64,000 nt of DNA from Monoplex corrugatus (GCA_030674185.1 JAPXFY010000022.1:46046398-46110397); one strand, 5' to 3'; shown: positions 36,704 through 49,015, counted from the stretch's first letter. Notes: a model not told the origin generated them from the sequence alone. A program made the numbers and translations.

Positions 36704-36879
36704 CGCTATTTATGTCAAGATTGTTGGATTGAACTAACAGATGTTTGTCTGATTATACACACTGATGGTGTTCTCTAATGTATTAAACTGTTGAGATTAT
36801 TTTGATGATGTGATGAATTTTTCATATATGTGTGTGTGTGTACACTTTCTGTCTCAGTGTCTTTCACATGGATACACAT

Positions 36880-37071
36880 ACATACAGACATACATACATG
36901 CATACATACATACACGCATACATAACATACACACACACATACATACACACACGAATACACGCATATATACATATCTACATACATACATGCGTACACACAC
37001 ATACATATACACACACACACATACATGCATACATATATACATACATACATACATACATAAATACATACATC
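36880..37071. repeat. (ACAT)n microsatellite, left block
   Basis: Tetranucleotide CATA/ACAT with ACAC interruptions. Continues beyond the inserted retrotransposon tail at 37072. Confidence 0.95.
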
Positions 37072-37225
37072 ATCATCAGGTGCCTTGCCGCATGGCGTTG
37101 GCGATTATGGACTTCCATCTGTCTCTATGACTTGTTGTCTCAAGCATCTCTTCCACCCTCCTTGTCCCCAGCCACTCTGCAAGTCCGTCTAGTATCTTCT
37201 CCCTGGGTCTACCTGGTGCTCTCAT
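37072..37225 (-). pseudogene. Family A retrotransposon tail inserted in the ACAT tract
   Basis: Begins CATCATCAGGTGCCTTGCCGC and runs to TCTACCTGGTGCTCTCATAC, where the ACAT repeat resumes. Read leftward it encodes GRPREKILDGLAEWL and RWKSIIANAMRQGT. Confidence 0.8.
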
Positions 37226-37406
37226 ACATACATACCTACATACATACATTACATACATACATACATGCGTACACATACATGTACATACATACATACATAC
37301 ATACACACATATATACATACAGACACAGTGAACATACATACATATATACATAGGCTACATACATACATATACATGCATGCATACACATACACACACATAC
37401 ATATAT
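37226..37406. repeat. (ACAT)n microsatellite, middle block
   Basis: Imperfect ACAT repeats between two retrotransposon insertions. Confidence 0.92.
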
Positions 37407-39373
37407 TGTTGTTCGTCCGTCGTGATCGACGATGACCAAGGATCATCCATCTGAGCTGGGCTCTTCTGAGCAGGGTGTGAATGCTAGTCATTCCGGCCTG
37501 ATCGAGGACATCTGTGTCAGGTATTCTATCCTTCCAGGTGATCTTCAGGAGCTGTCTGAGGCAGTTGATGTGGAATCGGTTGAGTTTCTTGGCATGGCGC
37601 TCGTATACGGTCCATGTCTCACAGGCATACAGAAGGGTTGGCAGAACGGCTGCCTTGTATACCTTCAGCTTGGTGGACAGTTTGAACCTCTCCTGTCCCA
37701 CACCGATACCCTGAGGCGTCCGAAAGCTGAACTTGTTTTGGCAATGCGTGTGTCTACCTCAGTGTCTATGTTCACTGATCTTGAGATCGTGCTTCTGAGG
37801 TACGTAAAATTGTCCACAGCTTTCAGGGTTTCTCCCTCGACAGTGACGCTTGGTTCCAAGTACCGCTGTTGTGGTGCAGGCTGAAACATGACTTCGGTCT
37901 TCTTTGTACTGATGGTGAGTCCGAAGTTTGTATAGGATGATGCGAATCGATCCATGCTCTGCTGCATTTTTGCTTCAGTGGTGGCGTTCAGAGCGCAGTC
38001 ATCGGTGAACAGGAGGTCGCGGACCCAATCTTTTTCAACCTTGGTCTTCGCCTGTAGCCTGAGGGCATTGAGGAGCCTTCCGTCTGTCCTGTATCTGAAG
38101 CCAATGCATGTGTCATGGTCGTCATAGAATGCGTCTGAGAGCATGGCTGTAAACATCATACTGAACAGTGTTGGCGCCAGTACACAACCCTGCTTGACAC
38201 CGTTTGTGACTGAGAAAGTCTCGGAGCAATCTCCGTTGTCCAACACACGTGCCTGCATGCCGTCATGAAATTGGCGTACCATGTTGATGAACTTTGATGG
38301 GTATCCGAACTTCATAATTCTCCATAGTCCTTCACGGCTGACCGTGTCGAAGGCCTTTGTCAGATCAACGAATGTCGTGTACAGATCTTGGTGTTGTTCC
38401 TGACACTTTTCTTGCAGTTGTCGTGCTGCAAATATCATGTCGATTGTCCAGCGTGATTTTCTGAAGCCGCACTGTGTTTCTGGTAGGTGGCCATTTTCCA
38501 GGTGAACGATAAGGCAGTTGAGGAGGACTCTTGCGAGGATCTTACCGGCAATGGCGAGCAGAGAGATTCCCCTGTGGTTGTCACAGGACTGCCTGTTGCA
38601 CTTCTTCTTGTAGAGATGGACAATGGTCGCGTCCTTCAGTTCCTGGGGGATGGATATTTGTTCCCACATGCTCTTGAACAACTCTGTTAGCTTCCGGGGT
38701 CATGACTGGTCCACCTGCTTTGTATATTTCTGCTGGAATGGAGTCAGAGCCTGGAGCTTTGCCGTTTGAAAGGTGCTTGATTGCTGCCGTGATCTCTGAT
38801 TCCGTTGGAGGCGCTGCCAGTTCGGTGTTTATTGGCACTTGCAGCATACGGTCAATGGCTTCGCTGTTGCTAGTAGATGCACGATTGAGGACGCTGTCGA
38901 AGTGCTCGGCCCAGCGTTGTAGGATGGCATTTTTGTCAGTGAGAAGTGTTGATCCATCGGCGTTGAGCAGCGGCGATGTTCCTTGGGGCTGTGGCCCATA
39001 TAAAGTTTTTAGGGCGTCATAGAAGCACTTGTAGTTGTTGGTATCAGCGTGCTTCTGTATTTCGTCCACTTTTCTGCTAAGCCAGGAGTCTTGCATTTCT
39101 CTGAGCTTTGTCTGCATTTTGTTTTTAATTGATTTATAGGCAGTTTCCTTGGAGGTAGACTTTGGGTCTTGCTGGTGTGCTCTGAAGACTTTTCGCTTTT
39201 CTTCCAACAATATCTGAATGTCGGCGTCGTTTTCATCAAACCAGTCCTGGTGTTTACGCTGGTTGATATCGAGTTGCTCCCTCGCTGAGTTGTAGACGAC
39301 GTCTCGGAAGGCTGCCAGTCCTCATCCACACTTTTGGAGCCCAGATTTAGGCCTTCGAGTTGTGCATCAAGGT
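37407..39373 (-). pseudogene. Non-LTR retrotransposon ORF2 fragment with reverse transcriptase
   Basis: Read leftward the frames give the linker before RT (INQRKHQDWFDENDADIQ, SWLSRKVDEIQKHAD), then RT blocks: NGKAPGSDSIPAEIYKAGG, CDNHRGISLLAIAGKI, FVDLTKAFDTVSREGLW, VTNGVKQGCVLAPTLFSMM and LLFTDDCALNA, where FTDD is the catalytic block (more often FADD or YADD). After RT come VYKAAVLPTLLYACETWTVY and HINCLRQLLKITWKDRIPDT. Frame changes near 38600 and 37690 make it inactive; the endonuclease end is missing (5' truncation). Both ends abut ACAT microsatellite, with CACATACATATAT on either side (37394-37406, 39374-39386), a possible target duplication. Confidence 0.85.
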
Positions 39374-39964
39374 CACATACATATATACATATATACATAT
39401 ATACATACAACATACATACATATATACATACATACAGACACGCATACATACAGACACGCATACATAATATGTATATATATACATACATACATATCTACAT
39501 ACATGCGTACACACACTCATACATACATACATACATATCTACATGCATACATTACATACATACATATATACATACATACATTACATACATACATATCTAC
39601 ATACATACATTACATACATACATATATACATACATAACATACATACATACATATCTACATACATACATATCTACATACATGCGTACACACACTCATACAT
39701 ACATACATACATATCTACATGCATACATTACATACATACATATATACATACATACATTACATACATACTAATAATACATGCATACATTACATACATACAT
39801 TATCTACATACATACATTGCATACATATCTACATACATACATACACACATACACATACATACATATCTACACAACGTACATTACATACATACATATTTAC
39901 ATACATACATACATACATGCGTACAACACAACATACATACATACATACATACATACATACATAC

Positions 39965-39997
<33 letters not shown>

Positions 39998-40085
39998 CAT
40001 ACATACATACATCATGCATGCATGCTATTACATACATATTATACAAGCGTGCATGCAAATATACAGAAATATACATACATACATG
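39374..40085. repeat. (ACAT)n microsatellite, right block
   Basis: Imperfect ACAT/ATACAT repeats with a longer-period copy structure: the phrase CATGCGTACACACACTCATAC recurs at about 39503 and 39678. All long frames here are Tyr-Ile-His artefacts. Confidence 0.95.
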
Positions 40086-40089
40086 TTTA

Positions 40090-42350
40090 TATAATACAAC
40101 ACTCCAAGCCATATGTATATATAATACAACACTCCAAGCCACATGTTTATATAATACAACACTCCAAGCCACATGTTTTATAATACAACACTCCAAGCCA
40201 TATGTTATATAATATAACACTCCAAGCCATATGTATATATAATACAACACTCCAGCCATATGTATATATAATACAACACTCCAAGCCACATGTTTATATA
40301 TACAACACTCCAAGCCAATGTTTATATAATATAACACTCCAAGCCACATGTTTATATAATACAACACTCCAAGCCACATGTTTTATAATACAACACTCCA
40401 AGCCATATGTATATATAATATAACACTCCAAGCCATATGTATATATAATATAACACTCCAAGCCACATGTTTATATAATACAACACTCCAAGCCACATGT
40501 ATATATAATACAACACTCCAAGCCACATGTTTATATAATACAACACTCCAAGCCATATGTATTTATAATAAAAACACTCCAAGCCATATGTATATATAAT
40601 AAACACTCCAAGCCACATGTTTATATAATACAACACTCCAAGCCACATGTTTATATAATACAACACTCCAAGCCACATGTTTTATAATATAACACTCCAA
40701 GCCATATGTATATATAATATAACACTCCAAGCCATATGTATATATAATATAACACTCCAAGCCACATGTATATATAATATAACACTCCAAGCCATATGTA
40801 TATATAACACTCCAAGCCATATGTATATATAATATAACACTCCAAGCCATATGTATATATAATACAACACTCCGAGCCATATGTATATATAATACAACAC
40901 TCCAAGCCATATGTATATATAATATAACACTCCAAGCCATATGTATATATAATACAACACTCCAAGCCATATGTATATATAATATAACACTCCAAGCCAT
41001 ATGTATATATAATACAACACTCCAAGCCATATGTATATATATATAAACACTCCAAGCCATATGTATATATAATAAACACTCCAAGCCATATGTATATATA
41101 ATATAACACTCCAAGCCATATGTATATATAATATAACACCCAAGCCATATTATATATAATATAACACTCCAAGCCATATGTATATATAATATAACACTCC
41201 AAGCCATATGTTATATAATATAACACTCCAAGCCATATGTATATATAATATAACACTCCAAGCCATATGTTTATATAATATAACACTCCAAGCCAATGTT
41301 TATATAATATAACACTCCAAGCCATATGTATATATAATATAACACTCCAAGCCATATGTATATATAATATAACACTCCAAGCCATATGTATATATAAATA
41401 ACACTCCAAGCCATATGTATATATAATATAACACTCCAAGCCATATGTTTTATAATACAACACTCCAAGCCACATGTTTTATAATATAACACCCAAGCCA
41501 CATGTTTTATATAATAACACTCCAAGCCACATGTTTATATAATATAACACTCCAAGCCACATGTTTATATAATATAACACTCCAAGCCACATGTTTTTAT
41601 AATATAAACACTCCAAGCCACATGTTTTTATAATAAACACTCCAAGCCACATGTTTTTATAATACAACACTCCAAGCCACATGTTTTATAATACAACACT
41701 CCAAGCCACATGTTTTATATATAACACTCAAGCCACATTTTATAATAAACACTCCAAGCCACATGTTTTGTATAATATAACACTCCAAGCCACATGTTTA
41801 TATAATATAACACTCCAAGCCACATGTTTTATAATATAACACTCCAAGCCACATGTTTATATAATACAACACTCCAAGCCACATGTTTATATAATATAAC
41901 ACTCCAAGCCACTGTTTTATATATATAAACACTCCAAGCCACATGTTTTAATATATAACACACTTCAAGCCACATGTTTTATATATGACACTTCAAGCCA
42001 CGTGTTTATATAATACAAACTCCAAGCCACATGTTTTAATATATAACACTTCAAGCCACATGTTTTATAATATAACACTCAACCCCACATGTTTTAATAT
42101 ATAACACTTCAAGCCACATGTTTTTGTAATATAACACTGCAAGCTACATGTTTTATAGTATAACATTCCAAGCCACATATTTTGTAACACTCCAAGCTAC
42201 ATGTTTTTATAATAAATAACACTCCACGCAACATATTTTAATAACACTCCAAACCACTTGTTTTAGTAATAAAACACTCAACGCCACATGTTTTAATATA
42301 TAACACTCCAAGCCACGTGTTTTGATAGATAACGCTCCAAGCTACTTGTT
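40090..42350. repeat. 30-bp minisatellite, ~75 copies
   Basis: Unit: ATAATATAACACTCC then AAGCCATATGTATAT, or the ACATGTTTAT variant. The left and middle part is homogeneous, with blocks of ATATGTATAT and ACATGTTTAT types. From about 41.9 kb units diverge (ACGTG, AACCCC, length loss), as expected at an array edge. Minus-strand frames of up to ~270 codons (repeating AWSVILYIHM) are artefacts of the 30-bp period. Confidence 0.97.
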
Positions 42351-42381
42351 TTTATTATACTCGCTCGTACGCACATGCGTT

Positions 42382-42385
42382 ATAT

Positions 42386-42420
<35 letters not shown>

Positions 42421-42424
42421 ATTT
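42382..42424. repeat. (AT)n microsatellite
   Basis: AT dinucleotides with TATTA interruptions at the right edge of the array. Confidence 0.9.
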
Positions 42425-42712
42425 AACGTTCTGGGCACTCACATACATCGTATCCCTCCCCTTCCACACGCCCAACTCTCTCGAGAGCGCACCAGAGCTC
42501 AACAACACAAATCAACTTTATTACAAAATTGTCCGGGGGAGACAGACAGGGTGGGGGCGTTGCGCTTGTCGTTTAACCAAACACCGGCTGCAGGCCGCGA
42601 AAGCAGGCAACGCAGACACCACGCAACACACGCAACAGCAACACGGAGATGTAAGGAAAGGCTGTCTGACTATCAGCTGTGTGTGGCGGCGATCAAGCTC
42701 CTCTCTCAGTAA
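42425..42712 (+). promoter_or_regulatory. GC-rich segment, candidate promoter or noncoding first exon
   Basis: This segment is clearly richer in GC and CpG than its surroundings (for example CGGCTGCAGGCCGCGAAAGC at 42582). It ends CTCCTCTCTCA before GTAAGTTGG, a strong donor at 42711 or so. No clear ORF is carried. It could be the 5' end of a + strand gene with distant exons; no matching downstream exon has been identified with confidence. Confidence 0.3.
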
Positions 42713-42719
42713 GTTGGTT

Positions 42720-42734
42720 GTGTATGTGTGTGTG

Positions 42735-42765
<31 letters not shown>

Positions 42766-42780
42766 GTGTGTGTGGTGTAT
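42720..42780. repeat. (TG)n microsatellite
   Basis: GT dinucleotides directly after the donor-like site at 42711. Confidence 0.9.
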
Positions 42781-43248
42781 TCATTCAAGAAGAAAGAGAC
42801 TATAAAACTCGTTTAATTATTTGCCCTATTTTTTGTGGTTTAACTTATGGACAGTGTGAGCCTCTCCGACCATGTTGTTTGTTAACGTGATTTAGAGTCA
42901 GTTCTGCTGTGGATTCGTTTTAAAACTCGTGTCTTGTGTGGTGCTACGTTTGCTGATTTTGTTTTTGAAGGTAGGCTGTTGAATTGTACAACAACAACAA
43001 TTCGTTCGTGTATACTTTTGTTCTCCAAACTCATTTGAATACACTGCACAATACACGTTATCAGAATAATAAGTGGAACACGGAGTCTAACTCAAGCTGT
43101 TAAGCGGGCTGACCACATGTCCTGTGTTGTTGTTAGACAGTCTTCATCTTCGACAGGCGTGCGTTCTGGGTGTTTTTATGCCCCCCCCCCCCCCCCAGGC
43201 CAGCCACTGACCTGACAAATAGGATATTTAACGTGCATAGTTGATATA
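42781..43248. other. Unassigned spacer with poly-C
   Basis: No gene seen. A run of about 16 C occurs at 43181-43196. Confidence 0.4.
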
Positions 43249-43845
43249 TCATCATCATCAGGTGCCCTACCGCATGGCGTTGGCGATCATGGACTTCCAT
43301 CTGCCTCTATCTCTCGTTGCCCCTAGCATCTCCCACACCCTCCTCGTCCCCAGCCACTCTGCAAGTTCGTCCAGCATTTTCTCCCTGGGCCTACCCGGTG
43401 CTCTCTTTCCCTCCAGCTTTCATGTTGTGACCAGGTGCTTCAAATCCCCCTTCCTCATAAAATGGCCTATAAATGTTGCCTGTCTTTTCCTAATCTTCCT
43501 TATGAGTGATCTACTTGTGTCTGCCTCCATCAAGACTGTCTCATTTGTTTTCTTTGCTGTCCATGGAACCCTCAACATTCTTCTTAGAAACCACATCTTG
43601 GCTGCCTCAATCTTGTTCTGGATTTGTTTGTTGACTGCCCACGCCTCGCATCCGTACAACAGTATTGGTTCTATATAACATTCAAGAACTCTTTTCCTGA
43701 TGTTAATTGATAGGCATTTGTTGGTAAGAATGCTTGTCATCTTCTTGAATGCTGTTTTGGCTTGGCCGATTCTGCCTGCTATTTTTGATGTGCATCTGCC
43801 GTCTGATGAAATGATCGTTCCCAAGTATTTGAATTTATCAACCTG
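43249..43845 (-). pseudogene. Family A retrotransposon 3' end, ~600 bp
   Basis: Read leftward it gives DKFKYLGTIISSDGRCTSK, IAGRIGQAKTAFKKMTSIL, RVLECYIEPILLYGCEAWAV, FLRRMLRVPWTAKKTNETV and IRKRQATFIGHFMRKGDLKH, then after a frameshift the GRPREKML...MRQGT end. The tail is TGATGATGAT on the coding strand and supplies the stop codon. 5'-truncated before the RT core. Confidence 0.85.
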
Positions 43846-44039
43846 ATATGCTGTATGCATATATACACATGAAGAGAGATTAGGCACTGGCAGATCTGCG
43901 CACTGGTTGACACGGGAGATTGGAAATAATGTCCACCATTCACCCACGCGGCTGAGATGTTTAGACACAGGCCCAGTGTGATTCTGTGACCTTTTGCTGC
44001 ATTTATCGTGTTTTTACACTGGCTGTGTTAGCGCTGTTA

Positions 44040-45360
44040 TTCAGTGTCATTGCTGGATGTGTTGGTCAGTGTGTCATTGCTGACTGTGTTGGTCAGTGTG
44101 TCATTGCTGACTGTGTTGGTCAGTGTGTCATTGCTGAATGTGTTGGTCAGTGTGTCATTGCTGAATGTGTTGGTCACGGTGTCATTGCTGAATGTGTTGG
44201 TCACAGTGTCATGGCTGAATGTGTTGGTCAGTGTGTCATTGCTGAATGTGTTGGTCAGTGTGTCATTGCTGAATGTGTTGGTCAGTGTGTCATTGCTGAA
44301 TGTGTTGGTCAGTGTATCATTGCTGAATGTGTTGGTCACAGTGTCATGGCTGAATGTGTTGGTCACAGTGTCATTACTGAATGTGTTGGTCAGTGTGTCA
44401 TTGCTGAATGTGTTGGTCACAGTGTCATGGCTGAATGTGTTGGTCACAGTGTCATTACTGAATGTGTTGGTCAGTGTGTCATTGCTGAATGTGTTGGTCA
44501 CAGTGTCATTGCTGAATGTGTTGGTCAGTGTGTCATTGCTGAATGTGTTGGTCAGTGTGTCATTGCTGAATGTGTTGGTCAGTGTGTCATTGCTGAATGT
44601 GTTGGTCACAGTGTCATTGCTGAATGTGTTGGTCAGTGTGTCATTGCTGATGTGTTGGTCAGTGTGTCATTGCTGAATGTGTTGGTCAGTGTGTCATTGC
44701 TGAATGGTTGGTCAGTGTGTCATTGCTGACTGTGTTGGTCAGTGTGTCATTGCTGAATGTGTTGGTCAGTGTGTCATTGCTGAATGTGTTGGTCAGTGTG
44801 TCATTGCTGAATGTGTTGGTCTAGTGTAGTGTCATTGCGAATGTTGGGTTGTGTCAGTGTGTCATTGTCTGGAATGTGTTGTCAGTGTCATCTGAAGTTG
44901 TCAGTGTCATTGCTGAATGTGTTGGTCACAGTGTCATTGCTGAATGTGTTGGTCAGTGTGTCATTGCTGAATGTGTTGGTCAGTGTGTCATTGCTGAATG
45001 TGTTGGTCAGTGTGTCATTGCTGAATGTGTTGGTCAGTGTGTCATTGCTGAAGTGTTGGTCAGTGTGCATTGCTGAATGTGTTGGTCAGTGTGTCATTGC
45101 TGAATGTGTTGGTCAGTGTGTCATTGCTGAATGTGTTGGTCAGTGTCATGCTGTGTGTTGCAGTGTCATTGCTGAACGTGTTGGTCAGTGTGTCATTGCT
45201 GAATGTGTTGGTCAGTGTGTCATTGCTGATGTGTGGCAGTGGTCATTGCTGAATGTGTAGGGCACAGTCATTGCTTGAATGTGTTGGTCAGTGTGTCATT
45301 GCAGAATGTGTTGGTCAGTGTGTCTTTGAATTGTTTGGTCAGTGTGTCATTGTGATATGC
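44040..45360. repeat. 27-bp minisatellite, ~48 copies
   Basis: Unit: GTGTTGGTCAGTGTGTC then ATTGCTGAAT, with CACAGTGTCAT and CTGACT variants. The first part (44046-44800) is regular; 44800-45350 has many small deletions. The 9-codon period keeps frames open on both strands; these are artefacts. Confidence 0.95.
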
Positions 45361-45457
45361 AGGATCGTGGTATGACCCCAGGAAGGCCACGACTTAGTCA
45401 GTCCCAGCCATGACATAAGAACGCCTGTTCTCACTGTCTAAGTATGTCATTCTGGTG

Positions 45458-45856
45458 TTACCTAACCCTTGACTCCCACACCTATCCCACCTACTGCAAA
45501 AACCTAACCCTTTGACTCCCACATCCTATCCCACCTACTGCAAAAACCTAACCCTTTGACTCCCACATCCTATCCACTACTGCAAAACTACCTTGACTCC
45601 ACCCATCCCACTATGCAAAACCTAACCCTTTGATTCCCACATCCTATCCCACCTACTGCAAAAACCTAACCCTTTGATTCCCTCAGGCTATTTCACCAAC
45701 CGCAAAAACTTAACCCTTTGATTCCCTCAGACTGCAGGAAGCTGGTGGATAGGCTGAGGGACTGAAAGGGTTGAGTTTTTTGCTTTTTTTTTTTTTTTAG
45801 CAAGGTTGACAATGCAGGATGCTGATGGACAGGGTGTGGGAGTCAAACGGTTAATA
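45458..45856. repeat. Locally amplified MITE left arm plus MITE
   Basis: A 44-bp unit, CCTAACCCTTTGACTCCCAC then ATCCTATCCCACCTACTGC plus AAAAA, is repeated about five times (45460-45670). It continues into one MITE hairpin that ends GGGAGTCAAACGGTTAA at 45855. The unit is the left arm of the MITE family. Confidence 0.8.
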
Positions 45857-46019
45857 ATATTTCATAGATCCGGCTACCCCACCCATCCCATCCCCATCCC
45901 CCACCCCACTACCTTTCTGAAACTTTGCCAGGTTTTGTGCCAGGCTCAACTGAGGAGTCAGCGACAAAAGATTGTATGGAGCGCATATGGCTATGTCCGA
46001 GTACGATGGATCTATCTTG

Positions 46020-46258
46020 AGGCTGGAGTTTTGAGTTTGTTCAAGAAGAATTCTTCGCGTTCAGACAGTTCCATACAGGCTTCGCCTAAATCTGCCAGCA
46101 GCCAATTGGAAGACTCCCTGAGCCAGCACAAAATCACTATACACTGCAATGCCGAGGTCTCGAAATGGTGGAGAGGGGGAGGAGAGGTAAGGGGGGGAGG
46201 GGGGGGGGCTGGGGAAGAGGAAGAAATCCCTGAAACGCTGACACCAAGAGAATGATCG
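46020..46258 (+). repeat. Dispersed repeat family E copy
   Basis: Starts GAGTTTGTTCAAGAAGAATTC, then CAGACAGTTCCATACAGGC and AATCTGCCAGCAGCC, as at 34400 and 60225. Contains a short poly-G stretch at 46190-46208. Confidence 0.6.
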
Positions 46259-46263
46259 GAGAA

Positions 46264-46506
46264 TTAACCCTTTGACTCCTGCACCCTATCCACCAGCATC
46301 CTGCATTGTCAATCATGCTAACAACCGCAAAAAAAAATTGACCCTTTGATTCCCTCACCCTATTCACCAGCTTTCTGCCGGAAACCGGTGGACAGGGTGA
46401 GGGAGTCGAAGTATCAAAGGGTGCAGGAAGCTGGTGGACAGGGTCAGGAAGTCAAAGGGTTAAGTTTTTACTGGTGGTGGATAGGGTGCGGGAATCAAAG
46501 AGTTAA
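46264..46506. mobile_element. MITE cluster
   Basis: TTAACCCTTTGACTCCTGCACC to GGGAATCAAAGAGTTAA with rearranged inner hairpins (CACCAGCTTTCTGCCGG / CCGGTGGACAGGG). Partial duplication of the right arm has occurred. Confidence 0.65.
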
Positions 46507-46844
46507 GATGAACAGTGTACCAAGCCAACTTGTACGTCGCTGGATGGGACTTGATACGAGAGATCATGAGTCCGTGACTCTTTCGCAAGAATCCGCCAGC
46601 CCTCCGCCGTCATGAAATAAAAACTGGAGATAAAATTCCAGGCTCTAGCATCGATAGATAGGCCTGTGCTGGCTGCATGCAGTGGGCGCACACAGATCTT
46701 ACATTATACATATAATTATATATAGGTCAGTCAGCAGGCCTTGTATCCCTGTAGTATTGATTCCCAGGCACGTGATGGGAGATGTAGTCAGCTGTGGGGG
46801 AACTGTTTCGCCTCGTGCGTTAACTTTGCTAGGAATAGGCACAT

Positions 46845-49015
46845 GAATGGTGTGTTTGTCTCAGACAAAGGCACATGAATGTTGTATTTGTGTCAAAGGC
46901 ATATGAATGTTGTCTTTGTGTCAGGCAAAGGCACATGAATGTTGTATTTGTGTCAGACAAAGGCACATGAATGCTGTATTTGTGTCATACAAAGGCATAT
47001 GAATGCGGCATTTGTGTCAGGCAAAGGCACATGAATGTTGTATTTGTGTCGGGCAAAGGCACATGAATGCTGTATTTGTGTCATACAAAGGCATATGAAT
47101 GCGGTATTTGTGTCAGACAAAGGCACATGAATGTTGTATTTGTGTCGGGCAAAGGCACATGAATGCTGTATTTGTGTCATACAAAGGCATATGAATGCGG
47201 TATTTGTGTCAGACAAAGGCACATGAATGTTGTATTTGTGTCGGGCAAAGGCACATGAATGCTGTATTTGTGTCATACAAAGACATATGAAAGCGGTATT
47301 TGTGTCAGGCAAAGGCACATGAATGTTGTCTTTGTGTCAGACAAAGACATATGAATGTTGTATTTGTGTCAGACAAAGGCACATGAATGTTGTCTTTGTG
47401 TCAGACAAAGGCACATGAATGCTGTATTTGTGTCAGACAAAGGCACATGAATGCTGTATTTGTGTCAGACAAAGGCACATGAATGTTGCATTTGTGTCAG
47501 ACAAAGGCGCATGAATGTTGTATTTGTGTCAGACAAAGGCATATCAATGTTGTATTTGTGTCAGACAAAGGCACATGAATGCTGTATTTGTGTCAGACAA
47601 AGGCACATGAATGCTGTATTTGTGTCAGACAAAGGCATATCAATGTTGTATTTGTGTCAGACAAAGGCATATCAATGTTGTCTTTGTGTCAGACAAAGGC
47701 ACATGAATGCTGTATTTGTGTCAGACAAAGGCACATGAATGCTGTATTTGTGTCAGACAAAGGCACATGAATGTTGTATTTGTGTCAGACAAAGGCACAT
47801 GAATGCTGTATTTGGGTCAGACAAAGGCACATGAATGCTGTATTTGTGTCAGACAAAGGCACATGAATGTTGTATTTGTGTCAAAGGTACATGAATGTTG
47901 TATTTGTGTCAAAGGTACATGAATGCTGTATTTGTGTCAGACTAAGGCACATGAATGCGGTATTTTTGTCAAAGGCACATGAATGTTGTATTTGTGTCAA
48001 AAGTACATGAATGTTGTATTTGTGTCAAAGGTACATGAATGTTGTATTTGTGTCAAAGGTACATGAATGTTGTATTTGTGTCAGACAAAGACACATGAAT
48101 GTTGTATTTGTGTCAGACAAAGGCACATGAATGCTGTATTTGTGTCAGACAAAGACATATGAATGCTGTATTTGTGTCAGACAAAGGCACATGAATGTTG
48201 TATTTGTGTCAGACAAAGGCACATGAATGCTGTATTTGTGTCAGACAAAGACATATGAATGCTGTATTTGTGTCAGACAAAGGCACATGAATGTTGTATT
48301 TGTGTCAGACAAAGGCACATGAATGCTGTATTTGTGTCAGACAAAGACACATGAATGTTGTATTTGTGTCAGACAAAGACATATGAATGCTGTATTTGTG
48401 TCAGACAAAGGCACATGAATGTTGTATTTGTGTCAGACAAAGACACATGAATGTTGTATTTGTGTCAGACAAAGGCACATGAATGCTGTATTTGTGTCAG
48501 ACAAAGACATATGAATGTTGTATTTGTGTCAGACAAAGGCACATGAATGCTGTATTTGTGTCAGACAAAGACACATGAATGCTGTATTTGTGTCAGACAA
48601 AGGCACATGAATGCTGTATTTGTGTCAGACAAAGGCACATGAATGTTGTATTTGTGTCAGACAAAGACACATGAATGCTGTATTTGTGTCAGACAAAGGC
48701 ACATGAATGCTGTATTTGTGTCAGACAAAGGCACATGAATGTTGTATTTGTGTCAGTCAAAGGCACATGAATGCTGTATTTGTGTCAGACAAAGGCACAT
48801 GAATGCTGTATTTGTGTCAGGCAAAGGCATATGAAAGCTGTATTTGTGTCAAAGGCACATGAATGTTGTATTTGTGTCAGACGAAGGCACATGAAAGCTG
48901 TATTTGTGTCAGACAAAGACACATGAATGTTGTATTTGTGTCAGACAAAGGCACATGAATGTTGTATTTGTGTCAGACAAAGGCACATGAATGTTGTATT
49001 TGTGTCAGACAAAGA
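46845..49015. repeat. 32-bp minisatellite, ~68 copies
   Basis: Unit: GCACATGAATGCTGTA then TTTGTGTCAGACAAAG, with GTTGT, GCGGT and ATATGAAT variants and shorter units that lack CAGACAAAGG. In 46960-47300 a three-unit pattern (CTGTA-ATACAAA, GCGG, GTTG-GGGCAAA) recurs, a ~97-bp higher-order repeat. Confidence 0.97.

Noticed and set aside
40563..41475. Open frames of 214-274 codons on the minus strand
   Set aside because: They are the 30-bp minisatellite read through; the peptide is a short repeating AWSVILYIHM-type unit, and other frames are also open.
43420..43968. Intact 182-codon protein
   Set aside because: It is a family A retrotransposon end with unrelated N-terminal residues from flanking DNA, lacking the RT catalytic core.
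43986..44729. A 247-codon frame rich in Cys and Val
   Set aside because: It is the 27-bp array; variation between units does not favour silent changes and frames break where units lose single bases.
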